DNA of 8,903 nucleotides from an uncultured Burkholderiales bacterium (GTDB lineage: Bacteria; Pseudomonadota; Gammaproteobacteria; Burkholderiales; Burkholderiaceae_C), in assembly GCA_903925445.1 (NCBI GenBank), contig CAIYFE010000035.1, positions 1 to 8,903 on the forward strand, given 5' to 3'. This document shows, piece after piece, positions 1 to 7,168 of the stretch; position 1 is the first letter of the stretch, and each line of letters opens with the position of its first letter. The position numbers and the translations under genes were made by a program. A model generated the notes under the pieces. The model was not told the origin of the DNA, did no database searches, and worked only from the letters and a program-made list of their open reading frames with translations.

Positions 1-984
1 CAGCGACGTGTCGATGTCGTAATAGCTGTTGTAAAACCAAGCGCCAGGCACCACGTAGCCAGCCAATCCTCCGTAGTTGCTGGTGGCGGTGATATTTCCT
101 GAGAAGTAAGAATTTTGAATCGAGCCCGCAGCAAAGTTACCCACCAATCCACCCACATAGGCGTTGCCCCTGAGGGTGACGTTGCTGACAAAGTCACTGT
201 TGAGCACGGCGGTGCTGGTCGTCAAATTGCCCACCAAACCACCCACGTAGCTGCTGGTGGTGTTGGCCACGTTGATCGTTGTGTTGGTGACGCTTGAGTT
301 GGACAGCAAAAGGGCAGACCCACTCCCAGCCAAGCCGCCCACGTTGTTGCTTGAGCCAACAATGGTGGCGTTGACTGTGGTTGCGTTGTTGATCGTGCTG
401 CTGGATGCGTCGCCAATCAAACCGCCCACATAGCTGCTACCGCTGAGGCTTGGATTGGCGCTGACGTTGCTGATCGTGCTGCTTGCGAAACCCAACAAGC
501 CACCCAAATCACTGCCGGTTGACCTGCTGCTGATGCCATTTGCATAGTTTGCATTGGCCGTTGTGATGTTCGTGCCTACCGAGTAGCCGCCCATGCCGCC
601 GACGTAGCTGGAACCCGCAACTCCTGCATTCAAGTTGATGGTTGCATTGTTGATCACACCACCACTCATGCCGCCAAACAAGGCACCCACGTAGTCAACG
701 CCGTACAACGAGTAATTGGTTTGGCCTGTGTAAGCCGTCGCATTGAGGGTGAAGTTGTTCAGCACCGAGCCCTGCACCATGCCAAAAAATCCCAAGCCCG
801 ACGCATTGGATCGATTGAGCGAAAAATTGTTGATGGCAAAGCCTGCGCTCTTGAATTCACTGCCCCCGAAATACGGAATAAACGCCGTCGAAGCTCTGGA
901 CATGTCCAAATCGTTTTGCAGCACAAACTTGTAAGCACCCGATTCGGCGAAGGCCAACATGTTGCTCAAGTCAGATTTGCTCAG
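1..984 (-). repeat. GLUG-repeat module 2 of TpsA, diverged copy of module 1
   Basis: This stretch encodes about residues 1221-1548 and is cut by the window edge. The lead-in is LSNMLAFAESGAYKFVLQND, then a GFAINNFSLNRS segment. Eight GLUG-like motifs follow, anchored near residues 1318, 1347, 1380, 1405, 1434, 1466, 1496 and 1524. The end of this module (YVGGLVGN, GNITAT, PGA, YDIDTSL) matches the end of module 1 at an offset of 382-383 residues; the DNA stretch TGTCGATGTC recurs at 9 and 1155, an offset of 1146 bases. The copies are clearly homologous but diverged in the middle. More copies may lie to the left, outside the window. Confidence 0.82.
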
Positions 985-3900
985 GCCATCTGTCACCGAG
1001 CCAATTTGGTAATAACCGCTGCCATCTGCCGTGAGGTAACTTCCAATGCTCAGCGAACGATTGGCAATCGTGGCATTGCTGTTGGTCCATGCGGTGTATT
1101 GGCCGTCGTAGATGCCCCCTGCCGACAGCCATTTGTTTGCGTTGATCAAACTCGTGTCGATGTCATAAAAACTGTTGCTCAACGCTGCGCCAGGCATCAT
1201 GTAACCCACCAAGCCACCAAAGTTGATGCCCGTCGCGGTGATGTTTCCTGCATAAAAAGTGTGGGTCAACGAGCCGGTTTGCAAGTTGCCAACCAATCCG
1301 CCAACGTAGCTTGCGCCCGACACATTGCCCATCGAATAGCCGTTGGTCAGCGTTGAACCGGTTTGCACAAAACCCAACAACCCGCCGACGTTGCTGCCGC
1401 TGGTCGCGGTGACATTGCCTGTGTTGTAAATGCCATTCAACGGGGCGGAATAGACCCAGCCAGCAAAACCGCCAACGTAACCGCCCGAGCCCGTCAACGA
1501 AACATTGCCAATGGAGGTGACGTTGGAGGCATTGGAATAACTGAAATACCCAAACACGCCTCCCACATAGTTCGTCGCAGCTGTGGTGTTGCCGGTTCGA
1601 TAAATGTTGGTCGCTGGAAAGCCGTTGTACAAGACCAAGCCTGTTGAGCCATAGCCCATCACACCGCCCACATAAGATCCACCCGAGACGTTGGTGTTGA
1701 CGACGTAAATATTTTTTAACGCGCCTTGGTAGTAAGGGGTACTAAAAAATCCAACCAAGCCACCCACATAAGAGCTGGCAGTGGTCGCGCTGACCGTGCT
1801 GTTGAGCACCGCCACGTTTTGAATCGTCAGCCCGCCATTGCTGTGACTGCCAATCAGCACGCCAGCATAGCCAGCGCTCAAAATCGATGCGTTTGAAAAC
1901 AACAGATCACGAATGGTTGGGGAGTTTGAAATGCCATTGGCAGCAATGAATCCAACACTGCTGGTGGTGTTTGAGCCCAAGCTCAATTGAGAAATGGAAT
2001 GCCCCAACCCTTCCAAGGTGGCGCCATAGGAGGCAATGACCGAAGAGCGACCGGTCAGCGTGGACGCATTGATGTCTGCATTCAAGGCATAGTTGGCGGT
2101 CGCGCTGGTGATGTTGGCCAAGCTGCTGACAAACGTGTAAGTCTTGACCGTGCCAGTGGAGCCATCTTGCGTGCTGAAGGTTTGCGTGGCCGGTGTGCTG
2201 AACGTCAAATTGCCAGAAAAACCTGTGGATGACAAACCAAAACTCAAATCACCGGAGCCCCCCGTTGGGCTGCTCTGACTGGTTTGGAGCACCAACCCAG
2301 CGGTTGTGCCTGTCACCGACAGGGGGGTTTGAATTGTGATGTTGCCCAACGACGTCAAGGTCAACAAACTGCTTTTGCTCCACGTGGTCAGGCTGCTTGC
2401 AGCACCAGCTGGAATGGTGATGTTGCCTGCCACATAGGTTTCATTTCCCGTCACAGACAAAGTGCTGGGCAAACCGTTCAGCGTCAAGTTGGAGGTGTTG
2501 TTGGCGTTTCCCAGCACCAAATTGCCCAAGCTCGAACCACCGGTTGTGATTTGCAAACTGGAGGTGCTCAGCGATGCCCCCCAAGCGCCTGCTGACGAGG
2601 GCAGCAAGGCCAAAGTGCCGACACCACTGAAGGTGTTGGTGATGCTGGTTGGGCTGGACGTCAACACGGCCAATGTGCCGTTGGACACCGTGGCTGATCC
2701 GCTGAAGCCGCCAATGGCACTCAAGGTCAATGTGCTGGTTGAAGAAGTGTCCTTCGCAATCGAACCGCTGCCGGTGATGGCGCCGCTCAAGGTTTGGTTG
2801 GCGCTGCTGCTCCATTGCAACTGAGCCCCGGAGGCAATCGCGATGTTGCCCGCATAAGTGCCGGAGCCCAGCGTGGCTGCGCTTGCAATTTGCAATGTGC
2901 CCGCGCTGATGGTGGTGGCTCCTGTGTATGTGTTGCTGGTGCTCAATGTCAACGTGCCATTGGTCACGTTGGTGGTGAGAGAGCCATTTCCACTGATCAA
3001 CCCCGAATAACTAGAACTGCCGGTTTGGTTGAACACCACGCCACCGCCGCCCGTCATGGCGATGGCTCCACTGCCGCTGATGGTGCTGTTGGCCGACAAC
3101 GTCAACGTGTTGCTGCTGCTCCAACTCAGTCCCGCTGTGATTGAAATGGTTCCCGTTTGACTGCCCGCTCCCGTGGTGGACACCGACACATTGGAGCTGC
3201 CAAGCGCTGTTTGAAGCTGGGTGTTTTGCAACACCGAACTGTTGGCCGTTGGCGTGAACGTGCCAGCGCTCAAAGCGCCGCCAGACGTGGTGGCCGTTGA
3301 AATGGTGATGTTGTAGGGGTCCAGCAACCAATCGCCCGTTTGTCCTGCTGGGGCGAGGGTTGCGACTTGCAGGCCTTGCACATTCAACCAAGCGCCCGAG
3401 GTTTCAATGCGCCCGCCGTTGCCGCCTTGTTGACCGCCTTGCGCAACAATTTTTCCGCTGACCGTTGTTTGGCTGCTGGGGTTGCTCACATCGGTGCGCA
3501 ACACCACTTGACCGCCATCGCCTTGCTGGGTGGCGCTGACATCCATCGTTGAACCAGCCGCCACCGTGAGCGAGCTGGCTTGTCGCATTGCACCAGCACC
3601 TTGCCAATCACCGCCAACGAGCACCACGCCACCGCCTTGAGCGCCCGTGGCGTTGAGGGTGCTTGTGCTTGCCAGCTGAATGTCGTCACCTTCCAGCAAG
3701 ATTTTTCCGCCTTTGCTGACCAAGCTCGAAGCTTCTAAGCTGCCGCTGTTTTTCACGACCCCAGCTTGCAAGCGATTGAGCGCCACGGCAGACAAAATAA
3801 TTTGTCCATCCGGCGCTTGCGCCGCCAACCTGTTGTCAATCAAAGACGCGATGGTCGATGGCGTGGTGACAATTCCCGCCACCGAGTTGCTGCCTTTGAA

Positions 3901-4644
3901 ATTCAGCGTGATGGCCTCACCGGCGGCCAACGCCACGGTGCCCGCTTGGGCAACCACAATGCCTTCGTTTTGCACATGCGGCGCAAGCAGCGCAATGTAG
4001 CCGCCCAAGCTGGATTTCAACGAACCTTGGTTGATCACCGACCCCGTCGCGCCGTTGCGATTGAAGGTGATGTTGCCGGCCATGAAATCATCGTTGCTGA
4101 TCGCGTGCGTTGTCGCCACCAAACCGCCCACATCGACTTGCGCCGTGGGTGAAAAATAAACCCCATTGGGATTGCTCAAAAAGACTTGGCCATTGGCGTT
4201 GATCTGACCAAAAACTTGGCTTGGGTTTTGGTCCGAGATCCGATTCAGCGTGACCGAACTGCTGCTGGGCTGATTGAAATTGACCTTGGCGTTTTGCCCC
4301 ACATTGAACGAACTCCAATCAATGACCGCGCGTTGCGTCGATTGATTGATGTTCATCACCGCACTGCTCGGCGTGGCGTTTTGCACAATGCTCGCCGCCC
4401 CTCGGGTGACCACGCCACCGATGGGCAACTGATTCAATGGCGGCGCTTGTTGCGCATGACTGAGCGAAGCAATGGCCGCCAAAGCAACACTTGCCAGCAC
4501 AGCCGGCACCGCCAACACGGCACGCTGCACGCGTCCACTGCTCTTGCGCGAGCGACGAGCACTTTCTGGCGCGACCAGCCAACTTTGCGTGGCGTGCGAC
4601 CAGATGTGCCTGTAGCAGCGGTTGAGGCTGGCGTGCTCTTTCAT
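1..4644 (-). CDS. TpsA exoprotein, filamentous-haemagglutinin-like GLUG-repeat adhesin (C-terminus outside window)
   Basis: Large secreted protein of a two-partner secretion (type Vb) system, probably a surface adhesin. The frame is open from the ATG at 4644 to base 1, 1548 codons without a stop, so the C-terminus lies beyond the left edge. Residues 1-37 form an extended signal peptide region (ESPR: NRCYRHIW at 8-15, ESARRSRKSSG at 27-37). A hydrophobic stretch follows, with a likely cleavage after SHA at 62-64. Residues about 65-330 are the haemagglutination-activity/TPS domain, with NPNG at 158-161. GDWLLDPYN (437-445) marks the junction seen after this domain in related proteins. Residues about 450-800 are Ser/Thr/Gly-rich with autotransporter-type strands (NTYTGATTISAGTLQI near 571; a weaker copy near 647). 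From about 840 onward come two GLUG modules. The only cysteine seen is C10, in the signal region. The gene starts 13 bases after the tpsB stop with no strong ribosome-binding site, which suggests coupled translation. Family certain; ligand unknown. Confidence 0.93.
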   Translation of the reverse strand, partial: MKEHASLNRCYRHIWSHATQSWLVAPESARRSRKSSGRVQRAVLAVPAVLASVALAAIASLSHAQQAPPLNQLPIGGVVTRGAASIVQNATPSSAVMNINQSTQRAVIDWSSFNVGQNAKVNFNQPSSSSVTLNRISDQNPSQVFGQINANGQVFLSNPNGVYFSPTAQVDVGGLVATTHAISNDDFMAGNITFNRNGATGSVINQGSLKSSLGGYIALLAPHVQNEGIVVAQAGTVALAAGEAITLNFKGSNSVAGIVTTPSTIASLIDNRLAAQAPDGQIILSAVALNRLQAGVVKNSGSLEASSLVSKGGKILLEGDDIQLASTSTLNATGAQGGGVVLVGGDWQGAGAMRQASSLTVAAGSTMDVSATQQGDGGQVVLRTDVSNPSSQTTVSGKIVAQGGQQGGNGGRIETSGAWLNVQGLQVATLAPAGQTGDWLLDPYNITISTATTSGGALSAGTFTPTANSSVLQNTQLQTALGSSNVSVSTTGAGSQTGTISITAGLSWSSSNTLTLSANSTISGSGAIAMTGGGGVVFNQTGSSSYSGLISGNGSLTTNVTNGTLTLSTSNTYTGATTISAGTLQIASAATLGSGTYAGNIAIASGAQLQWSSSANQTLSGAITGSGSIAKDTSSTSTLTLSAIGGFSGSATVSNGTLAVLTSSPTSITNTFSGVGTLALLPSSAGAWGASLSTSSLQITTGGSSLGNLVLGNANNTSNLTLNGLPSTLSVTGNETYVAGNITIPAGAASSLTTWSKSSLLTLTSLGNITIQTPLSVTGTTAGLVLQTSQSSPTGGSGDLSFGLSSTGFSGNLTFSTPATQTFSTQDGSTGTVKTYTFVSSLANITSATANYALNADINASTLTGRSSVIASYGATLEGLGHSISQLSLGSNTTSSVGFIAANGISNSPTIRDLLFSNASILSAGYAGVLIGSHSNGGLTIQNVAVLNSTVSATTASSYVGGLVGFFSTPYYQGALKNIYVVNTNVSGGSYVGGVMGYGSTGLVLYNGFPATNIYRTGNTTAATNYVGGVFGYFSYSNASNVTSIGNVSLTGSGGYVGGFAGWVYSAPLNGIYNTGNVTATSGSNVGGLLGFVQTGSTLTNGYSMGNVSGASYVGGLVGNLQTGSLTHTFYAGNITATGINFGGLVGYMMPGAALSNSFYDIDTSLINANKWLSAGGIYDGQYTAWTNSNATIANRSLSIGSYLTADGSGYYQIGSVTDGLSKSDLSNMLAFAESGAYKFVLQNDLDMSRASTAFIPYFGGSEFKSAGFAINNFSLNRSNASGLGFFGMVQGSVLNNFTLNATAYTGQTNYSLYGVDYVGALFGGMSGGVINNATINLNAGVAGSSYVGGMGGYSVGTNITTANANYANGISSRSTGSDLGGLLGFASSTISNVSANPSLSGSSYVGGLIGDASSSTINNATTVNATIVGSSNNVGGLAGSGSALLLSNSSVTNTTINVANTTSSYVGGLVGNLTTSTAVLNSDFVSNVTLRGNAYVGGLVGNFAAGSIQNSYFSGNITATSNYGGLAGYVVPGAWFYNSYYDIDTSL
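1147..2127 (-). repeat. GLUG-repeat module 1 of TpsA
   Basis: This stretch encodes about residues 840-1166. It opens with a lead-in of the type SATANYALNADINAS then LEGLGHSISQLSL, the usual entry to GLUG domains. Seven GLUG-like motifs follow, of the form YVGGLVG, anchored near residues 959, 991, 1026, 1056, 1085, 1113 and 1142, so spacing is 28-35 residues. The module closes with FYDIDTSL at 1159-1166. Such repeats are expected to form beta-helix rungs. A connector of about 54 residues (1167-1220, including YLTADGSGYYQIGS) joins it to module 2. Alternating Gly/Ser/Asn-rich turns and VGG cores support the call. Confidence 0.82.
3655..4452 (-). other. TPS secretion domain of TpsA (haemagglutination activity domain)
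   Basis: This part of tpsA encodes about residues 65-330, the N-terminal domain of the mature protein. In characterised systems it is recognised by the POTRA domains of TpsB and begins folding into a right-handed beta-helix. Visible hallmarks are IDWSSFNVG (108-116), NRISDQNPSQVFGQI (134-148), INANGQVFLSNPNGVYF (148-164) and GGYIALLAP further on. The NPNG box is intact, so the domain looks export-competent. Domain edges are approximate. Confidence 0.88.
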
Positions 4645-4657
4645 CTTTTCAAGGCGA

Positions 4658-6391
4658 TCAGAACGACATGCTTGCGCTGACCCAAATGCGATTCATGAAC
4701 TTGGTGCCATCGCCATCCATACCAGTTGTGGTGTTGGCCAGCGGGTTATCCGATGCGCGTCGCGCCAAGCTGGCTTTGATTTCTGAGCCGCTCGCCACGG
4801 CCCAAGTCAAGGCCACGCCAAAACCTCGGAGCGCATAGCTGTTGGCAAACGCACCCGAGTTCAACTTGGCGCTGCCATCGGCATAGTTGTTGTCTTTGTA
4901 TGCCGTGGCGCGGCCGTAGTCATAAAAGCCCGTCAGGGTGTAACTTGCATTCAAGCGTTGTCGCAACTCAGCCGTCAAAGTTTGGCCTTGCGCACCGCCG
5001 CCTTCACCACTGGGAAAGGCGCGCACCCCATTGGCGCCCCCTAAATAAAGTTTCTCGCTGCTGTCCAAGTTGCGATTGGCGCGCTGCATGTTGAAGGCCA
5101 CATAGGCACTCAAGTTCTCCGTCAAAGTTTGCAATCGGTTCAAGCTCACAGAGAGTTTGTTGTAAGCGCCTGCGGTGTTGGCGCTGGCTGCATCGGTCGA
5201 TTGGTTGGGAGAGCCGTTGAGGTTCACCTTGCCATGCGTCAAACCCAGCGAGGCGTTGTTGGTGCCTCCACCTGCCCAACTGTCCATTTGGTTGGCGTTC
5301 AAGCTGGCGTTGGCCACGCTCAAGCTGTAATCAGAAGCCGTGCCCGTGCTGGCTACGTTGAAAAAATGCTTACCATCCCAACCCATTTGCAAGTTCACAT
5401 TGGTCATCTGGCTGCGCACAAGCGGATAGCTCAAATCCAAGCCGGCGGTATCCGAGGTGCCATAAAAACCAGCAAAGCTGCCCAACAAGCTGTAGTGCAA
5501 ATGGGTCATGTGCGCGCCGCTGCGCCAACCCTCAAAACCCAAGGGAAAGCTGTAAGCCAAACGCTCGTATTCGCTACCCAGCGTCTTGAGCAAGTTGACG
5601 GCCACTGCGTCGCCTTGCTTCAAAGGACTGGACACATTGAAGTTGCCACTCAAGCGCTCAATGCCCGTCGAACGCGAGCCAGTGTTGTCAGTGGACACAT
5701 TGCCGCTGAGCCAAGGCTCATTGGTCACAGACAACACCAAATCGGTTTCACCGCTTTGCTCACCTTCATTCAAATTGCCTGTGACGGCTACGCCTGGCAA
5801 GTCATCCAACAACAACAATGCTCTGTCAATGTTGGCGCGACGTACCACCGTGCCCGCGGGTTGCGCTCGCTGCACGATGGCCACCAAGCGTTGCGCTTGC
5901 ACATGCGGGGTCTGCTCGCCCGTGATGGACACTTTGCCAAACACGGCTTCGACGATTTGGATGGTGACTTCGCCCTTTTCGATTTCTTGCTTGGGCAAAT
6001 ACACGCGCACCACCCAACCTTGTGCGCGGTAAGCCTCGCTGATGACTTGGGTCGCTTGCTGCAACTGCGCAAATCCCACGGGCTTGTTCAAATAGCTTTG
6101 CAACAGTTCGGCCAGTTTTTCTGAACTCACCAAGGTGTTGCCAACAAATTTGAAACGCGACACCGTGACCGTGGCGCCCACAATTTCTTTCAAAGGCTCC
6201 ACAGCAGTCTCGGGTTGTCGACGCAACTGCGGCATGGGTAGCGGCATGTTTTGCTCCAACTGGCGTTGCAATGCGCCCGCGTCCGAGTTGGGTGGTGCGA
6301 CAGGATTGAGCGCATAGGCGCTTGAAAAAGACAACAACCCGGCTCCAAGTGCCAAGGCTTTGAAAACATGAAGTTTGCGATGTAAGTGCAT
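4658..6391 (-). CDS. TpsB outer-membrane transporter, ShlB/FhaC/HecB family
   Basis: Outer-membrane pore that captures the TpsA protein in the periplasm and moves it to the cell surface without ATP. Length 577 residues, typical for the family. Residues 1-27 are a signal peptide (AYA before the cut). Residues 31-60 are Pro/Gln-rich and correspond to the plug helix and linker region of FhaC. POTRA 1 covers about 75-149 (SRFKFVGNTLVS, YRAQGWVVRVYLP, GEVTIQIVEA). POTRA 2 covers about 150-227 (VFGKVSITGEQ, RALLLLDDLPGVAV). The barrel runs from about 228 to the end, with the loop-6 motif GGANGVRAFPSGE at 451-463 and a C-terminal VSASMSF whose last Phe fits recognition by the Bam complex. The ATG at 6391 gives a complete signal peptide, but no good Shine-Dalgarno precedes it. 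It lies directly upstream of its presumed substrate gene (13-base gap) and 87 bases after the response regulator. Intact; no frameshift seen. Confidence 0.95.
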   Translation of the reverse strand: MHLHRKLHVFKALALGAGLLSFSSAYALNPVAPPNSDAGALQRQLEQNMPLPMPQLRRQPETAVEPLKEIVGATVTVSRFKFVGNTLVSSEKLAELLQSYLNKPVGFAQLQQATQVISEAYRAQGWVVRVYLPKQEIEKGEVTIQIVEAVFGKVSITGEQTPHVQAQRLVAIVQRAQPAGTVVRRANIDRALLLLDDLPGVAVTGNLNEGEQSGETDLVLSVTNEPWLSGNVSTDNTGSRSTGIERLSGNFNVSSPLKQGDAVAVNLLKTLGSEYERLAYSFPLGFEGWRSGAHMTHLHYSLLGSFAGFYGTSDTAGLDLSYPLVRSQMTNVNLQMGWDGKHFFNVASTGTASDYSLSVANASLNANQMDSWAGGGTNNASLGLTHGKVNLNGSPNQSTDAASANTAGAYNKLSVSLNRLQTLTENLSAYVAFNMQRANRNLDSSEKLYLGGANGVRAFPSGEGGGAQGQTLTAELRQRLNASYTLTGFYDYGRATAYKDNNYADGSAKLNSGAFANSYALRGFGVALTWAVASGSEIKASLARRASDNPLANTTTGMDGDGTKFMNRIWVSASMSF

Positions 6392-6478
6392 GATGCTGGA
6401 CGATTTTTGGCCAGCCTCAATTGTTGAAATTTGTCTGCGCGTTTTATTTCAAAAGATTTCTAAAACCAACTTAAGTAT
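6392..6478 (-). promoter_or_regulatory. AT-rich gap before tpsB with short repeats, candidate operator or promoter
   Basis: The only real intergenic gap in the window, markedly AT-rich against its GC-richer neighbours. TTGAAAT at 6424-6430 and ATTTCAA at 6446-6452 form a 7-base inverted repeat with a 15-base spacer, so centres are 22 bases apart. On the plus strand ATTTCAAAAG (6446-6455) is followed directly by ATTTCTAAAA (6456-6465), a 10-base tandem repeat with 8 of 10 matches. Another ATTTCAA lies at 6486-6492 in the end of the regulator gene, in the same 10-base phase. OmpR/PhoB-type regulators often bind direct repeats of this spacing. A weak minus-strand -35/-10 pair can be drawn (TTGGTT, 17 bases, TAAAAC) but is not convincing. 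No Rho-independent terminator is seen, so read-through from the regulator gene remains possible. Confidence 0.3.
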
Positions 6479-7168
6479 TTAAACGATTTCAATATGAGTC
6501 ATTAATTGGTATCCAACATTGCGCAAAGCTTCGATGACGTTGCCTTGTGCGCCAACTTCTTGCATTTTTTTCCTAATCCGAACAATGCGAATGGCCAAAC
6601 TGGATTTGAAACTTTCATCAACCTCCGCCCCTAGCAAGTCGGCAAATTGCCATGTATCCAACTTGCCAGCAGGCGCACGTGCCAACGCTGTCAACACAAT
6701 GGCTTCTTGAGAAGTCAATTTAATTTCTCCCATTTCGCCCTTGAGATCGAGCTTGTTCAAGACCAAGGTTTTGGGAGAAAGTTCTTTGATCGTGGCAATG
6801 CGACGGCGCGCAAAACTGCGCAACGCAGCGGAGAGCTCGCTCATCACCACGGGCTTGGTCAAATACAAATCGGCCCCTCGGTCATAGCCCGCAAGTCGGT
6901 CATCCAACTCTGAGCGTGCGCTCAAAATAATGATGCCCACCAAAGGATGTGCTTTGCGAACGCGTTGCGCCAAGCTCAAGCCGTCTTCGCCAGGCAAATT
7001 GATGTCGATCAAAAAAGCATCGGCGTGTTCGGTGCCTGCGCGATCGTTCAAATCTTCGGCGCACGACAACGGTGTGACGCGGTGCCCATCTTTGCGCAAC
7101 ACATTGCACAACAGCGTTCGCAAATCGGTGTTGTCTTCGACCAAAACAAGGTTCAGGTTGGAATCCAT
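6479..7168 (-). CDS. OmpR/PhoB-type response regulator
   Basis: DNA-binding response regulator of a two-component system, 229 residues, the usual length. The receiver domain occupies about residues 5-120: acidic pocket E11-D12, phospho-acceptor D55 in FLIDINLPGEDG, S83 as the switch Ser/Thr (ILSAR) and K105 in LTKP. The C-terminal half (about 135-225) is a winged-helix domain of the Trans_reg_C type: LTSQEAIVLTALARAP, a recognition-helix region SSLAIRIVRIRKKM, and the closing wing ALRNVGYQL. All key residues are present, so it should be active. The ATG at 7168 lies inside the end of the upstream kinase gene (16-base overlap), which points to coupled synthesis of the pair. Downstream on the same strand are tpsB and tpsA, its most likely targets. 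Target sites are inferred, not shown. Confidence 0.95.
   Translation of the reverse strand: MDSNLNLVLVEDNTDLRTLLCNVLRKDGHRVTPLSCAEDLNDRAGTEHADAFLIDINLPGEDGLSLAQRVRKAHPLVGIIILSARSELDDRLAGYDRGADLYLTKPVVMSELSAALRSFARRRIATIKELSPKTLVLNKLDLKGEMGEIKLTSQEAIVLTALARAPAGKLDTWQFADLLGAEVDESFKSSLAIRIVRIRKKMQEVGAQGNVIEALRNVGYQLMTHIEIV

Noticed and set aside
721..1356. Open frames on the plus strand opposite tpsA
   Set aside because: The minus strand carries one uninterrupted frame with GLUG motifs here; the plus-strand products are low-complexity shadows of the repeats.
1..2127. Regularly spaced short repeats resembling an array
   Set aside because: The spacing of 75-105 bases follows GLUG protein repeats in one open frame; the units are degenerate at DNA level and not CRISPR repeats.
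2258..2327. Two runs of six C or G inside tpsA, possible phase-variation tracts
   Set aside because: Six bases is short for slipped-strand switching and the reading frame is intact across both; no evidence of a switch.
5129..6124. Long open frame on the plus strand, 331 codons, opposite tpsB
   Set aside because: It mirrors the tpsB coding frame, shows no recognisable domain and no ribosome binding site, while the minus strand encodes a complete TpsB with signal peptide, POTRA domains and barrel end.
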